From assembly GCA_945861085.1 (NCBI GenBank), contig OX244046.1:682001-746000 (forward strand): a stretch of DNA of 64,000 nucleotides, read 5' to 3'. The translations under genes were made by a program, and so were the position numbers. The notes under the pieces are model-generated. The model made no database searches and was not told the DNA's origin. It was given only the letters and a program-made list of their open reading frames with translations. Origin of the DNA: Clostridioides difficile_D (GTDB lineage: Bacteria; Bacillota; Clostridia; Peptostreptococcales; Peptostreptococcaceae). Shown here piece by piece: positions 19,105-27,548 of the stretch (position 1 is the first letter of the stretch; every line of letters begins with the position of its first letter).

Positions 19105-19593
19105 ATGAAGTTTTATACTATACAGACTTTGGAATTTTGGAACAACAATAAAAACAATAAGTATCTATTAAATAATTATTCTCTTATATTAGAAGATTTT
19201 GAAATTCCATATAAATGGATGTATAGTCAAATGATAGAAAGAATACCTAAATTTGATAATAGTATGATATGGGTTTGGCCGAAGAGACCTGATTTAAGAT
19301 GTAGTGGATACTTAGAGAGAGGTTCAAAAGGTGTTTTACTTGAACTAGAAATAAATAAGGAGAATGTATTGTTATCGGATTTTGATTTATGGCATTTACC
19401 TTTAATGGATATTACTGTAGAGATTTATGAAGATGAACAAATTGAAAAGATGGTAAGTTGGCAAAGGATATTTGACTTAGAATTATGTTCAAAATTAAAT
19501 GAAGTGAATATAGAAGATTTAACCTTGCAAGGAGTGACATCTAAAGTGCCTTTATCTAATGTCAGATTAATAAAAGAATTTATTGCAAAATGA
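19105..19593 (+). CDS. DUF3841-family protein
   Basis: 162 residues. It matches the DUF3841 pattern: MKFYTIQTLEFW at the start, then MIWVWPKRPDLRCSGYL and VLLSDFDLWHLPL in the middle. The family has no established function. The protein is soluble with no membrane segment. The start codon follows AAAGGGG, and the protein length is normal for the family. Confidence 0.8.
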   Translation: MKFYTIQTLEFWNNNKNNKYLLNNYSLILEDFEIPYKWMYSQMIERIPKFDNSMIWVWPKRPDLRCSGYLERGSKGVLLELEINKENVLLSDFDLWHLPLMDITVEIYEDEQIEKMVSWQRIFDLELCSKLNEVNIEDLTLQGVTSKVPLSNVRLIKEFIAK

Positions 19594-19601
19594 TATTTTT
19601 G

Positions 19602-19664
19602 TTGAAATTTATTTAAAAAAGTTATATATTTATAACAAGATGTGTTATAAATATATAACTTTTT
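19602..19664 (+). promoter_or_regulatory. Promoter with 22-bp perfect inverted repeat before membrane protein/XRE pair
   Basis: TTGAAA (19602-19607), 17-bp spacer, TATATT (19625-19630). A perfect inverted repeat, arms 19616-19637 and 19643-19664 with a 5-nt centre, begins in the spacer and ends at the ribosome binding site AAGGAGG. It could be the operator of the XRE protein encoded second, an RNA hairpin in the leader, or the terminator of the preceding gene. Confidence 0.65.
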
Positions 19665-19678
19665 AAGGAGGATTTTAT

Positions 19679-20086
19679 ATGTCTAAACAACAAACTGGTA
19701 TTAAATCAACACTTATTTCAGAAATATTGGGAATTTCTTATTGTATTGGAGCTACATTAGTAAATAAGTATTTTTTTAAAGGAAGTAGTATTGAATATAT
19801 TCCTATAATTATTTTGGTATTAGCCATGGGAGCTCAATGGGTCTATGATAAAAAGCATGATGACTTAATTGATGAAGCATCTAAATGTATACTATCAAGG
19901 GTTAATGATATTGCAATAAAATTATTGTTTTTTTCTGTAGCTATAGTATCTGTATTTCTTGTAACTCTTGACGTAAATGTGTCAAATTTAAATGTAGGAA
20001 TGTCTTTATTAGTCATTTTGCTTATTCAGTCATTGTTGAAGTTAGTTCTATTTATATATTTTGACAGAAAGGGGATATACAATTAG
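19679..20086 (+). CDS. Four-helix membrane protein paired with an XRE regulator
   Basis: 135 residues with four hydrophobic segments (about 18-34, 40-56, 75-95, 103-125) and a short cytoplasmic KKHDDLIDEASK loop. Proteins of this kind are commonly encoded directly before a small XRE-type regulator in Firmicutes. No function is known. The stop is immediately followed by the GTG of the regulator, so the two genes are translationally coupled. Confidence 0.75.
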   Translation: MSKQQTGIKSTLISEILGISYCIGATLVNKYFFKGSSIEYIPIIILVLAMGAQWVYDKKHDDLIDEASKCILSRVNDIAIKLLFFSVAIVSVFLVTLDVNVSNLNVGMSLLVILLIQSLLKLVLFIYFDRKGIYN

Positions 20087-20299
20087 GTGTCAGTATTATT
20101 AAAGACAAAAATTAAATACTATAGAGAAAAGAGTTTTATGACACAAGGCGAACTTGCAAAGTCAGTAGGAGTAAGACGTGAAACTATTGTACATTTAGAA
20201 AATGGTCGCTACAATCCTTCTTTAAAGTTGGCAATGGATATTGCTAAGATATTTAATACAACTGTAGAAGAGTTGTTTGAATTTGTTGAAGAAAAATAA
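20087..20299 (+). CDS. Small XRE-type helix-turn-helix regulator
   Basis: 70 residues consisting almost entirely of one HTH_3 domain (KIKYYREKSFMTQGELAKSV, then RRETIVHLENGRYNPSLKLA, ending KIFNTTVEELFEF). It starts with GTG directly abutting the previous stop codon. It probably controls its own two-gene operon through the 22-bp inverted repeat at 19616-19664, which is an inference from position. Confidence 0.85.
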   Translation: MSVLLKTKIKYYREKSFMTQGELAKSVGVRRETIVHLENGRYNPSLKLAMDIAKIFNTTVEELFEFVEEK

Positions 20300-20320
20300 T
20301 CTTTAAATTTTACATATTAC

Positions 20321-20551
20321 TTATGAATTAGAGAATGAATAGTTTTATAGGTTAGAAAATTTATAGTTATGAACTAGAGAATGAATGATTTTGTAGATTA
20401 AAAATCCATGCTTATGAACTAGAGAATGAATAGTTTTATAGGTTAGAAAATTCATAGTTATGAACTAGAGAATGAATGATTTTGTAGATTAAAAAATCTA
20501 TATTTGAAAATTAGAGAATGAATAATTCTATAAATTAGAAAATTTATAATA
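20321..20551. repeat. 46-bp tandem repeat, alternating A/B units
   Basis: Five units beginning TTATGAACTAGAGAATGAAT. Odd units continue AGTTTTATAGGTTAG and even units GATTTTGTAGATTA, so the true period is 92 bp. It is non-coding. The rest of the 421-bp gap holds only the leader of the next gene. Confidence 0.85.
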
Positions 20552-20720
20552 ATATTTGTATGAAAATTAGAAGTATTTTATCACAAAAAAATTAAGTTAA
20601 ATAAATATGAAATTAATTCCAAATATACTTCCAAAAACATCTAATCGCATATATAATATAATTATAAAAATAATAAATATTTTTATAATAGTAGTTAATT
20701 TTTAATAAGGAGGGTCAAAA

Positions 20721-21026
20721 ATGCCTAGTATGATTATGGAAGTTGTAGGAGTACTATTTATAGCTATTGGATTAATCTTGACATTCATTGAGATAAAAGG
20801 AAATTTCCCTTCTTTTTATGGTTTTGGTCAAAATGCTATAGGGAAAAATGCTGTAGGTATTATAGCAGCAGGAATTGCTTTAATTTTCTTCAGAAATGGC
20901 ATAGAAAGCATAGATTCTATAGCTACTTATGGAATATTTTTAGCTGTAGAACTTGTTGTAATAGCTGTATATTTCTTAGTAAGAAGAAAATTTGTTAAAG
21001 AAGATAAACATTTAAGAACTAATTAA
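20721..21026 (+). CDS. Small three-helix membrane protein
   Basis: 101 residues with hydrophobic segments at about 5-22, 45-62 and 70-88 and a basic tail RRKFVKEDKHLR. A glycine-rich loop, FYGFGQNAIGKNAVG, lies between the first two helices. I do not recognise a functional family. AAGGAGGG precedes the ATG, and two terminator hairpins follow. Confidence 0.7.
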   Translation: MPSMIMEVVGVLFIAIGLILTFIEIKGNFPSFYGFGQNAIGKNAVGIIAAGIALIFFRNGIESIDSIATYGIFLAVELVVIAVYFLVRRKFVKEDKHLRTN

Positions 21027-21056
21027 CTAAATTATCTACTATAAAATTGGAGGATT

Positions 21057-21155
21057 AAAAACAAATAAAAGTTTGTTTTTAATTATTTAAAATCCAAATT
21101 TGATTATTTTTAAGAAACTATGTTCTGTATAAAGCTAGAATGTGGTTTCTTTTTT
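21057..21155 (+). terminator. Two tandem intrinsic terminators
   Basis: First hairpin: AAAAACAAA/TTTGTTTTT (21057-21080). Second: AAGAAAC...GTTTCTT followed by T6 (21112-21155). The remaining DNA to 21561 is AT-rich with no gene. Confidence 0.65.
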
Positions 21156-21561
21156 ATGTATAAAATAATTTTTTAGTAAAAGTTAAAAGTTATTTTATAA
21201 GATAAATGATACTATACAATATGCAAATTATGATGTGTAAACTCCTTAGAATTTTGACAATTAAAGTTGAGATAATAGATAATGAATTTCTTTTTTAATT
21301 TAATGATTCAGAGTTATAATGCTAATTGTGTTTTTGTATCTAATTTAATCATTCACATCTATGAGATTGACTGATTTTTATATCCATTTAATGTAAAATA
21401 ATTAATTTTAGATGTTAATAAAAGAAAATTATGTATATTTTATATAAAGATAAGATAGTATACCACGTTTTAGTCGTTTTTCCAATAAAGCTTATTGAAA
21501 AGAAATTTAACCTAAAAGAGTATTGCTGGAGTGCAGATATAATATCATAAGCAGTTATTTA

Positions 21562-21590
21562 TTGACAACCATTTTTAATAAATATATCAT
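21562..21590 (+). promoter_or_regulatory. Promoter of the two-component/ABC operon
   Basis: TTGACA (21562-21567), 17-bp spacer, TATCAT (21585-21590), 34 bp before the start of the response regulator gene. Confidence 0.65.
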
Positions 21591-21624
21591 TTGAAGTATA
21601 TTGACAAAAAGGAGTTGAACAATA

Positions 21625-22311
21625 ATGGAAATCTTATTGGTTGAAGATGATAAGAATATTCGAGAAATGGTATACGATTTTTTGATTAGTGAGAATTATT
21701 CTGTTAAAATAGCCATTGACGGAAATACAGCTATTGAAATATTTAAAAATTATTCATTCGATATTATTTTACTGGATTTGATGTTACCAAAGTCTAGTGG
21801 TTTTGAAGTCTTAAAGTACATACGAAGTGTGAGTGTTGTTCCTGTTATTATTACTACTGCGAAAGATAGCAACACAGATAAAATGCTAGGACTTAATCTT
21901 GGTGCAGATGATTATATTACAAAGCCATTTTCAATCGTAGAATTGCTTGCAAGAATTAAAGCTAATATTAGACGTGCAACAGTGTATAGCAGTTCAGGAA
22001 GCTCCCAAGATATGGTTAGGTATAAGGATTTGATTATCAACATATCAAAATATGTAGTTTCAAAGAATGGAGTGGACTTGAACTTAACATATACAGAATT
22101 TGAAATTGTTAGATTACTAGCGACTAATCAAGGACGTGCTTTTTCAAAGGAACAATTATACAATACTATTTGGAAAGAGCCTTATTATGGAAATGAAAAT
22201 GTGCTAAATACTCATATTAACAGGTTAAGAAATAAACTGTCTGATGGTACGGAAAAAAATAATTATATTAAAACTCTTTGGGGAATTGGTTACAAAATGG
22301 AGGAGGAATGA
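21625..22311 (+). CDS. OmpR/PhoB-type response regulator
   Basis: 228 residues. The receiver domain has the acidic pair Asp8/Asp9, phosphoacceptor Asp51 (LLDLMLP), Thr77/78 and Lys100. The winged-helix output domain (about 130-228) contains LTYTEFEIVRLLATNQGRAF and ends in GIGYKME. It overlaps the sensor kinase start (ATGATG/TGA at 22308-22313). It probably activates the downstream ABC transporter genes in response to a cell-envelope antibiotic, judging from the operon layout. Confidence 0.93.
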   Translation: MEILLVEDDKNIREMVYDFLISENYSVKIAIDGNTAIEIFKNYSFDIILLDLMLPKSSGFEVLKYIRSVSVVPVIITTAKDSNTDKMLGLNLGADDYITKPFSIVELLARIKANIRRATVYSSSGSSQDMVRYKDLIINISKYVVSKNGVDLNLTYTEFEIVRLLATNQGRAFSKEQLYNTIWKEPYYGNENVLNTHINRLRNKLSDGTEKNNYIKTLWGIGYKMEEE

Positions 22312-23228
22312 TGGAGTTATTTTTAGTTGTAGTTTCGATTGTACTATTGGCTCTCTACTTAAAAGAACGAAATAAGTCAAAGAAAATGGAAAGTGATTAT
22401 AAGTATATCAATTCAAGACTTCGTGATATCACAAATGATGATGAAAGTAATTATATTTTATTGCCATCTGATATTTCGATTGTAAAAGAAACAGCAGTAG
22501 ATATAAATAAACTTCTTGAAAAGTTTTACAGCAGGCAAATTGATTATAATAGAAGTGAAAAGGCGATATTACAAATATTTACGAATATATCACACGATTT
22601 ACGAACTCCTATCACAGTATTAAAGGGTTATATTGAAATGCTATATCTTCAAAGTCAAAAAGAAGAATTATCTTCTTCGATGAGAGTAACTGTAGAAAAA
22701 ATGCAGGCAAATTCAAATGAGCTTGTTCATTCAATAAATAACCTGTTTAATATGGCAAAAATTCAATCTGGAGATATGATATTAAATCTTCAAAAATCCA
22801 ATCTAACACAATTATGTCATGAGATTATTCTAGAGTTTTATGACTTGCTGGATAAAGAAAACTTTAATGTTGAAGTTAATATTGAAGATAGACCTATATA
22901 TGCAAATGTTGACACAGAAGCATTACAACGTATACTCAAAAATTTAATTGATAATGCTATAAAATATGGTTCAGCTGGTAGATTTTTAGGGATTTCACTA
23001 TATGAAAAGGAAAAACATATTTTTATAGATATTGAGGATAAAGGTTCAGGTATTTCTGAAACTGAAAAAGAGCATATTTTCACGAGAGCTTATACTGCTG
23101 ACAGAAAAAAAGGCAATGGTTTAGGACTGGCTATTTCTCAAGGACTTGCAAATTCTATGGGTGGTTCAATTTATGTAAATAGTAGACCTAATATAAAAAC
23201 AGTTTTTACAGTAAAATTACAAAGTTAG
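22308..23228 (+). CDS. Sensor histidine kinase with one N-terminal membrane helix
   Basis: About 305 residues. A single hydrophobic helix (about 3-17) is followed by a charged linker. Then come the dimerisation helix with the phosphoacceptor His95 in NISHDLRTPI, and the ATP-binding domain with the N box (NLIDNAIKY), G1 (DKGSGIS) and G2 (GNGLGLAI). There is no extracellular sensing domain, so it probably senses the state of the partner transporter or the membrane. The start is ATG at 22308 or 22311 after GGAGGAGG. Confidence 0.92.
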   Translation: MMELFLVVVSIVLLALYLKERNKSKKMESDYKYINSRLRDITNDDESNYILLPSDISIVKETAVDINKLLEKFYSRQIDYNRSEKAILQIFTNISHDLRTPITVLKGYIEMLYLQSQKEELSSSMRVTVEKMQANSNELVHSINNLFNMAKIQSGDMILNLQKSNLTQLCHEIILEFYDLLDKENFNVEVNIEDRPIYANVDTEALQRILKNLIDNAIKYGSAGRFLGISLYEKEKHIFIDIEDKGSGISETEKEHIFTRAYTADRKKGNGLGLAISQGLANSMGGSIYVNSRPNIKTVFTVKLQS

Positions 23229-23300
23229 AAAAAAGTTAGATTTAAAAGAGAGAAAAGATAATTTTATTTTGTATACTGTTTTTAGAAAGGAGGGAGTATG

Positions 23301-24227
23301 ATGAACTATATCATAGAGACCCATCAATTAAAGAAAATATATAAAGATAAAGCTGTTGTTAATGATGTTAATATTCATGTGAAAAAGGGAGAAGTTTACG
23401 GATTTGTTGGACCAAACGGAGCAGGTAAAAGTACAGTGATGAAAATGTTACTAAATCTTGTTAAGTCAAATTCTGGAGAAATAGTTATGTTCGGTAAGAA
23501 AGTGGCAGAAACTGATTTTGAAATATTAAAAAAGATTGGTACTATTATTGAAAACCCTTATTTCTATGAGAATTTGACTGCTAAACAGAATCTTGATTTA
23601 CACTGTGAATATATGGGTTACTATAACAAAGAACATATATCAGAGGTATTGGAATGTGTCGGATTGTCAAAGCAATCAAACAAGAAAGTTTCAAAATATT
23701 CTTTAGGTATGAAACAACGTCTTGCAATAGCTAGAGCAATTCTTACTAAACCAGAATTATTGATTCTTGATGAACCTATAAATGCACTCGACCCAGAGGG
23801 GATAAGAGAAATGCGAGAATTATTCCGTAAGTTAAATACAGATTATGGAACAACTATATTTATTTCCAGCCATATTCTTTCAGAGGTAGAACAAATTGCG
23901 GACACTATTGGTATTATTCAAGATGGTAAACTTGTTAAAGAAATTTCTATGTCAGACATACACAAATATCAAACAGATTATGTTGAAGTAGATGTCGATA
24001 ATGTGGAACTTGTTGGATACTTGTTAGAAAAAGAATTTGGGATAAAGGACTTTAAAATTACTTCGGAAAGTCGTGTTGAGATATATGATTTACGAAAAGA
24101 TATAAAAGAAATATCCAAAATATTTATTCAAAATCAAATTGGGATAAATAGTATTGGACGTAAACAAAGTTCTTTAGAAGATTATTTCTTTCAAACTACA
24201 GGTACAGGAGGTATAGAAACACTATGA
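23301..24227 (+). CDS. ABC transporter ATP-binding protein, BcrA/lantibiotic-resistance type
   Basis: About 308 residues with Walker A GPNGAGKS, signature YSLGMKQR, Walker B LLILDEP and switch His in SSHILSE. The C-terminal 80 residues are the extension usual in the BcrA family. With its permease it probably removes a peptide antibiotic (bacitracin or lantibiotic type) from the membrane. Two ATGs (23298, 23301) follow AAAGGAGGG; the second has the better spacing. It overlaps the permease by 4 bases. Confidence 0.9.
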   Translation: MNYIIETHQLKKIYKDKAVVNDVNIHVKKGEVYGFVGPNGAGKSTVMKMLLNLVKSNSGEIVMFGKKVAETDFEILKKIGTIIENPYFYENLTAKQNLDLHCEYMGYYNKEHISEVLECVGLSKQSNKKVSKYSLGMKQRLAIARAILTKPELLILDEPINALDPEGIREMRELFRKLNTDYGTTIFISSHILSEVEQIADTIGIIQDGKLVKEISMSDIHKYQTDYVEVDVDNVELVGYLLEKEFGIKDFKITSESRVEIYDLRKDIKEISKIFIQNQIGINSIGRKQSSLEDYFFQTTGTGGIETL

Positions 24228-24904
24228 TACATTTAATGAAACTAGAGTTAAAAAAAGTTGGACTAAAAAGATATTTTTTATTTTCGATAATTGGGATTTT
24301 GTTATGTATGTTTTTTGTCTTCACTGGATTGAATGATAAATCTACTGCAATGTATGATTATGAGGTTACATCTAATACAATAAGTTTAGTTTTCTGCTTT
24401 TACTATATTATATTATTTGCTGTGTTGAATGTGGCATATATAATAAATGAATATACAAATAAAACAATCTTGATTTTATTCTCTTATCCAGTTGACCGTA
24501 AAAAACTTATTTTAGCAAAGTTACTTTTGATTACAACTCTTATGATATCATCAATGATAATTGGATATATCTGTTGTTTTACATTCGTTGCTGTGTTGGA
24601 TAAGTATTTTAATTTAGTTATTGGAGATTTTCATATTTCAATTTTATCTTATTGGATACCAGGAGCAATTAAAAGTATTATTGTATTCTGTTCATTAGGT
24701 ATATGGACATTCGTTGTTGGAATGATGAGAAAATCAATACCTGTTACCCTTGTCAGTTCAATTATTTTTATCAATTTAAGACAATTTATTTTAGCTGGTA
24801 CAAATACAACTCAAGACAGTTTGATTTCTGTTTTTATTATAGTTGGTATAACTGTGATTGGTATATATTATATACTAAATCATAAAGTTGCTGAAATTGA
24901 CTAG
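24224..24904 (+). CDS. ABC-2 type permease, BcrB-like
   Basis: 226 residues with six predicted membrane helices. After the first helix a long loop leads to the second. The NEYTNKTILILFSYPVDRKKLILAK stretch is the cytoplasmic coupling segment usual in this family of antibiotic-resistance permeases. It is translated from an ATGA overlap with the ATPase gene and is the last gene of the regulator-kinase-ATPase-permease operon. Confidence 0.88.
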   Translation: MIHLMKLELKKVGLKRYFLFSIIGILLCMFFVFTGLNDKSTAMYDYEVTSNTISLVFCFYYIILFAVLNVAYIINEYTNKTILILFSYPVDRKKLILAKLLLITTLMISSMIIGYICCFTFVAVLDKYFNLVIGDFHISILSYWIPGAIKSIIVFCSLGIWTFVVGMMRKSIPVTLVSSIIFINLRQFILAGTNTTQDSLISVFIIVGITVIGIYYILNHKVAEID

Positions 24905-25347
24905 ATACTGTGGATAGGAAGGTAGTTATTGATTGTATCTTCTTGGGATAATAATGATTTGCTATTATATCAGCAAAAACTATTATTATTAGAGTTTTAA
25001 TAATATTAATAATAGATATATATTTTTTCTTCTATTGACAAATTTAATGATTTATAGCCATAAAATGAACTCTAAGAAGAGATAAAAATACGTTTTATAT
25101 GTTTTTAGATTAATATAAAATATCACAATGAAATGCTGTACAAAGTGATATATAATAATTATATGAACTATAAAATTAACTAAACTTATTGACTAGTAAA
25201 TTAGATGAAAAGTTGAGACTTACTGAAAATAAATACAATGAAATATATACTACAAGTATTAAATTAAATCTGAACTTTACATACTATTAGAATAAGTATT
25301 ATAAGATTATAATGATTTAAAAATATTAAAATAATTGAGGTGATAAC
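24905..25347. other. Intergenic region before the Fic gene
   Basis: It contains a loose inverted repeat, CTATTATTATTA / TAATATTAATAATAG (24980-25015), followed by a T-rich stretch, perhaps the end of the ABC operon. Otherwise I see nothing but AT-rich leader sequence. Confidence 0.45.
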
Positions 25348-26049
25348 ATGAACAATTCCTTTTTAGATAAATTGATTGAGACAAAAGAAATTAAAAATTC
25401 ACTTTATAATGTGTTAAAACACAATTTTCTTTATCATTCTAATAAGATAGAGGGTAGTACTTTTACTACTGAAGCATTAGCACTTTTACTCGATAAGAAT
25501 GTTGTTACAGGAAGACATACTTTAGATGATGTACAAGAAACTGTTAATTCTAGCTATGTATTTGATACAATAATTGACTCACTGAAAGAGAAAATAACAC
25601 ATAATTTCTTAAGGAATCTACATTCAAGTTTAATGTTCAATACAACCCTACATTCCAGAGGGATGTCTGGTATATATAAAACTATACCAAATATGATACT
25701 AGGAACTGATGTAAGCATAGCACAACCATTTGAAGTTGAGCCAAAGCTTGATGAATTAATTGAATGGTACTATAGTCAGAGTGAAGTATCTATTAAAGTT
25801 ATAGCTGAATTTCATTATAGATTTGAATTGATACATCCATTTCAAGATGGTAATGGTCGCATAGGTAGATTTGTTATGCTAAAACAAATGTTAGAAAATA
25901 ATCTTCCTATAAAAATTGTATCTTGGGATAGTGAGGACTTATATAGAAATTCCTTAAATTCTTGTAGTATAGGTAATTATATCCCTTTAATTGAATATTT
26001 ATCAAGTTTAGATGATTTTAGAGAAGTATATAAAATGTTATGGAAATAA
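25348..26049 (+). CDS. Fic-domain protein, probable AMP transferase with built-in inhibitory helix
   Basis: 233 residues. The Fic motif HPFQDGNGRIGR starts at His163. The N-terminal helix contains SNKIEG (residues 31-36), which fits the inhibitory motif [S/T]xxxE[G/N], with Glu35 expected to block the active-site Arg. This makes it a self-inhibited (class II) Fic enzyme of the usual short form, without an added winged helix. Fic enzymes transfer AMP or similar groups to proteins; the target is unknown. No antitoxin gene is adjacent, consistent with internal inhibition. Confidence 0.9.
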   Translation: MNNSFLDKLIETKEIKNSLYNVLKHNFLYHSNKIEGSTFTTEALALLLDKNVVTGRHTLDDVQETVNSSYVFDTIIDSLKEKITHNFLRNLHSSLMFNTTLHSRGMSGIYKTIPNMILGTDVSIAQPFEVEPKLDELIEWYYSQSEVSIKVIAEFHYRFELIHPFQDGNGRIGRFVMLKQMLENNLPIKIVSWDSEDLYRNSLNSCSIGNYIPLIEYLSSLDDFREVYKMLWK

Positions 26050-26133
26050 TTGTTTGTAGCAAAAAAATATGTTTTTTATACAATTATGTTTTTACTTGTG
26101 GTATTTAATGTTGATTTCTTAGTTATTTTTAGT

Positions 26134-26192
26134 TTGAACTATACCCATTATTTTAACTATATAAAATAGTGGGTGTAGTTCAACCAGTTTTT
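26134..26192 (+). terminator. Strong intrinsic terminator after the Fic gene
   Basis: Arms TTGAACTATACCCATTATTTT (26134-26154) and AAAATAGTGGGTGTAGTTCAA (26163-26183) pair with only G-T mismatches over 21 bp. A T6 run lies at 26187-26192. Confidence 0.85.
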
Positions 26193-26510
26193 TATAACTA
26201 TTTTTACGTATCTTAATTGTTTTTTAATAGGGGGACAGTTCATAAAACTAAAAGTGGTTTTTAATTTTATTATTTATAATTTGCCATTACATCAGAAAAA
26301 TGCTTATCATTAGAATTTTCATAAAAGGTACCTATTTTTTTCAATTAACTAAATCAATTCTATTAGTCTTAATCTTTCGTATTTCAAATTGATAATACAA
26401 GAAAATAAAAAATAAAAAATTTTAAATTTTTTATTTATTGCGAAAAAAATAAAAAGGTGCTATACTTTTTGTAACATATTATTCAAATTATTAAGAGATA
26501 GTAAACATTT

Positions 26511-26601
26511 ATAGTTTAATTTGTAGTACAATAGCATGATTTGCAGTACAATGACTTAATCTATAGTATAATAGTTTAATTTGAAGTACAAAAGTACTAT
26601 C
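26511..26601. repeat. About 20-bp degenerate tandem repeat
   Basis: Four imperfect units of the type TTTAATTTGTAGTACAATAG. They are followed at 26588-26655 by the second copy of the dispersed repeat that starts AAAAGTACTATCAAATA. The rest of the 26050-26696 gap is AT-rich with no gene. Confidence 0.6.
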
Positions 26602-26655
26602 AAATAAGAATTTCTACTTTAAAAATATTACTAAAAGTAATTAAAGTCGAGTAGT
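26588..26655 (+). repeat. Dispersed intergenic repeat, copy 2
   Basis: About two-thirds identical to 15387-15452, including the shared start AAAAGTACTATCAAATA and the end GTAGTAG/GAGTAG. It lies directly upstream of the GntR gene. Confidence 0.5.
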
Positions 26656-26696
26656 TCAATATAATATGTCAAAAGAATAGAAATAAGGTGATAGTA

Positions 26697-27344
26697 ATGA
26701 AAGTAAAGTCAAATTTAGATGAAGTTTTATATCATAAGATTATTGAAAGTCTTATTCGTGGTGAATACTCTGTAGGTCAGAAAATATTACTAAATGACCT
26801 TTGTGAAAAATTTGAAGTAAGCAGAACACCAGTTGTACAAGCAGTAAAAATGCTAAATAAAGATGGTGTGCTTACTATTATGACAAATGGTAAAGTGTAT
26901 GTACCAGAGTATGAATATGACATGGTAAAACAAGTTTGTGAAACAAGAACACTGATTGAAACATACGCTTTAGAAAAAATGATGCAAGAAGAAGAAGCTG
27001 TTTTCCAACAAAAGCTAGATGTGATAAAAAAATATTCTAATAAATGTGAAGAGTTCTATCAACAAGAAAAATCTGTAGAACTTGCACTGGCAGATTTAGA
27101 ATTACATAAAGCCATTGTAGAAGGGGCAAATAATGAAATTTTAAATGATGTATATGTTGGTATACAAGGAAGATTCATAGTAGTGAATTATTTAATTCGA
27201 CCATTAAAAAATCGTAATTATGAAGGAACAGTACAAGACCATTTTGAAATATTAAAATTCATTGAAAGCAGAGATACAAAAAAAGCAGTGGAGAAATTAA
27301 GAAATCATATTCAAGGAACTATTAAACGATTTTGCGAAGATTAA
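26697..27344 (+). CDS. GntR-family regulator, FadR (FCD) subgroup
   Basis: 215 residues. The N-terminal winged helix has the GntR signature (SLIRGEYSVGQKILLNDLCEKF, then SRTPVVQAVKML). The C-terminal all-helical FCD ligand domain (about 75-210) includes DLELHKAIVEGANNEIL, the family's metal/ligand His region. The start is the ATG at 26697, spaced from AAGGTG; a GTG at 26688 lies inside that site. It precedes the two-peptidase/transporter genes in the same direction and probably controls them in response to a small organic acid. Confidence 0.9.
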   Translation: MKVKSNLDEVLYHKIIESLIRGEYSVGQKILLNDLCEKFEVSRTPVVQAVKMLNKDGVLTIMTNGKVYVPEYEYDMVKQVCETRTLIETYALEKMMQEEEAVFQQKLDVIKKYSNKCEEFYQQEKSVELALADLELHKAIVEGANNEILNDVYVGIQGRFIVVNYLIRPLKNRNYEGTVQDHFEILKFIESRDTKKAVEKLRNHIQGTIKRFCED

Positions 27345-27444
27345 TAATGGATTTCGAGATTTCTATATATCTATATAGTGTAAATTATAAATAGATAATA
27401 AAAGGAAGTCATAAGGCTTCCTAAAAAAATAGCCTTTATAAAAT

Positions 27445-27492
27445 TTTTTATTTTAAATTTAAAATTTTTTATTTTAAATTTAAAATAAAAAA
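27445..27492. repeat. AT-only direct repeat ending in a 28-bp perfect palindrome
   Basis: A 21-bp unit, AAATTTTTTATTTTAAATTT, occurs twice. The second unit extends into a perfect 28-bp palindrome (27465-27492) made only of A and T and centred in the leader of the peptidase operon. It could be an operator, an RNA hairpin or a curved-DNA element. Confidence 0.6.
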
Positions 27493-27548
27493 TGAAAGAG
27501 GTGGTAAGAAGCTTGAATAAAATTATTACAGAAAGGATAGAAAATACT

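Noticed and set aside
24703..24885. Small open frame within the BcrB-like permease gene
   Set aside because: It is an out-of-frame shadow of the permease with no start signal of its own.
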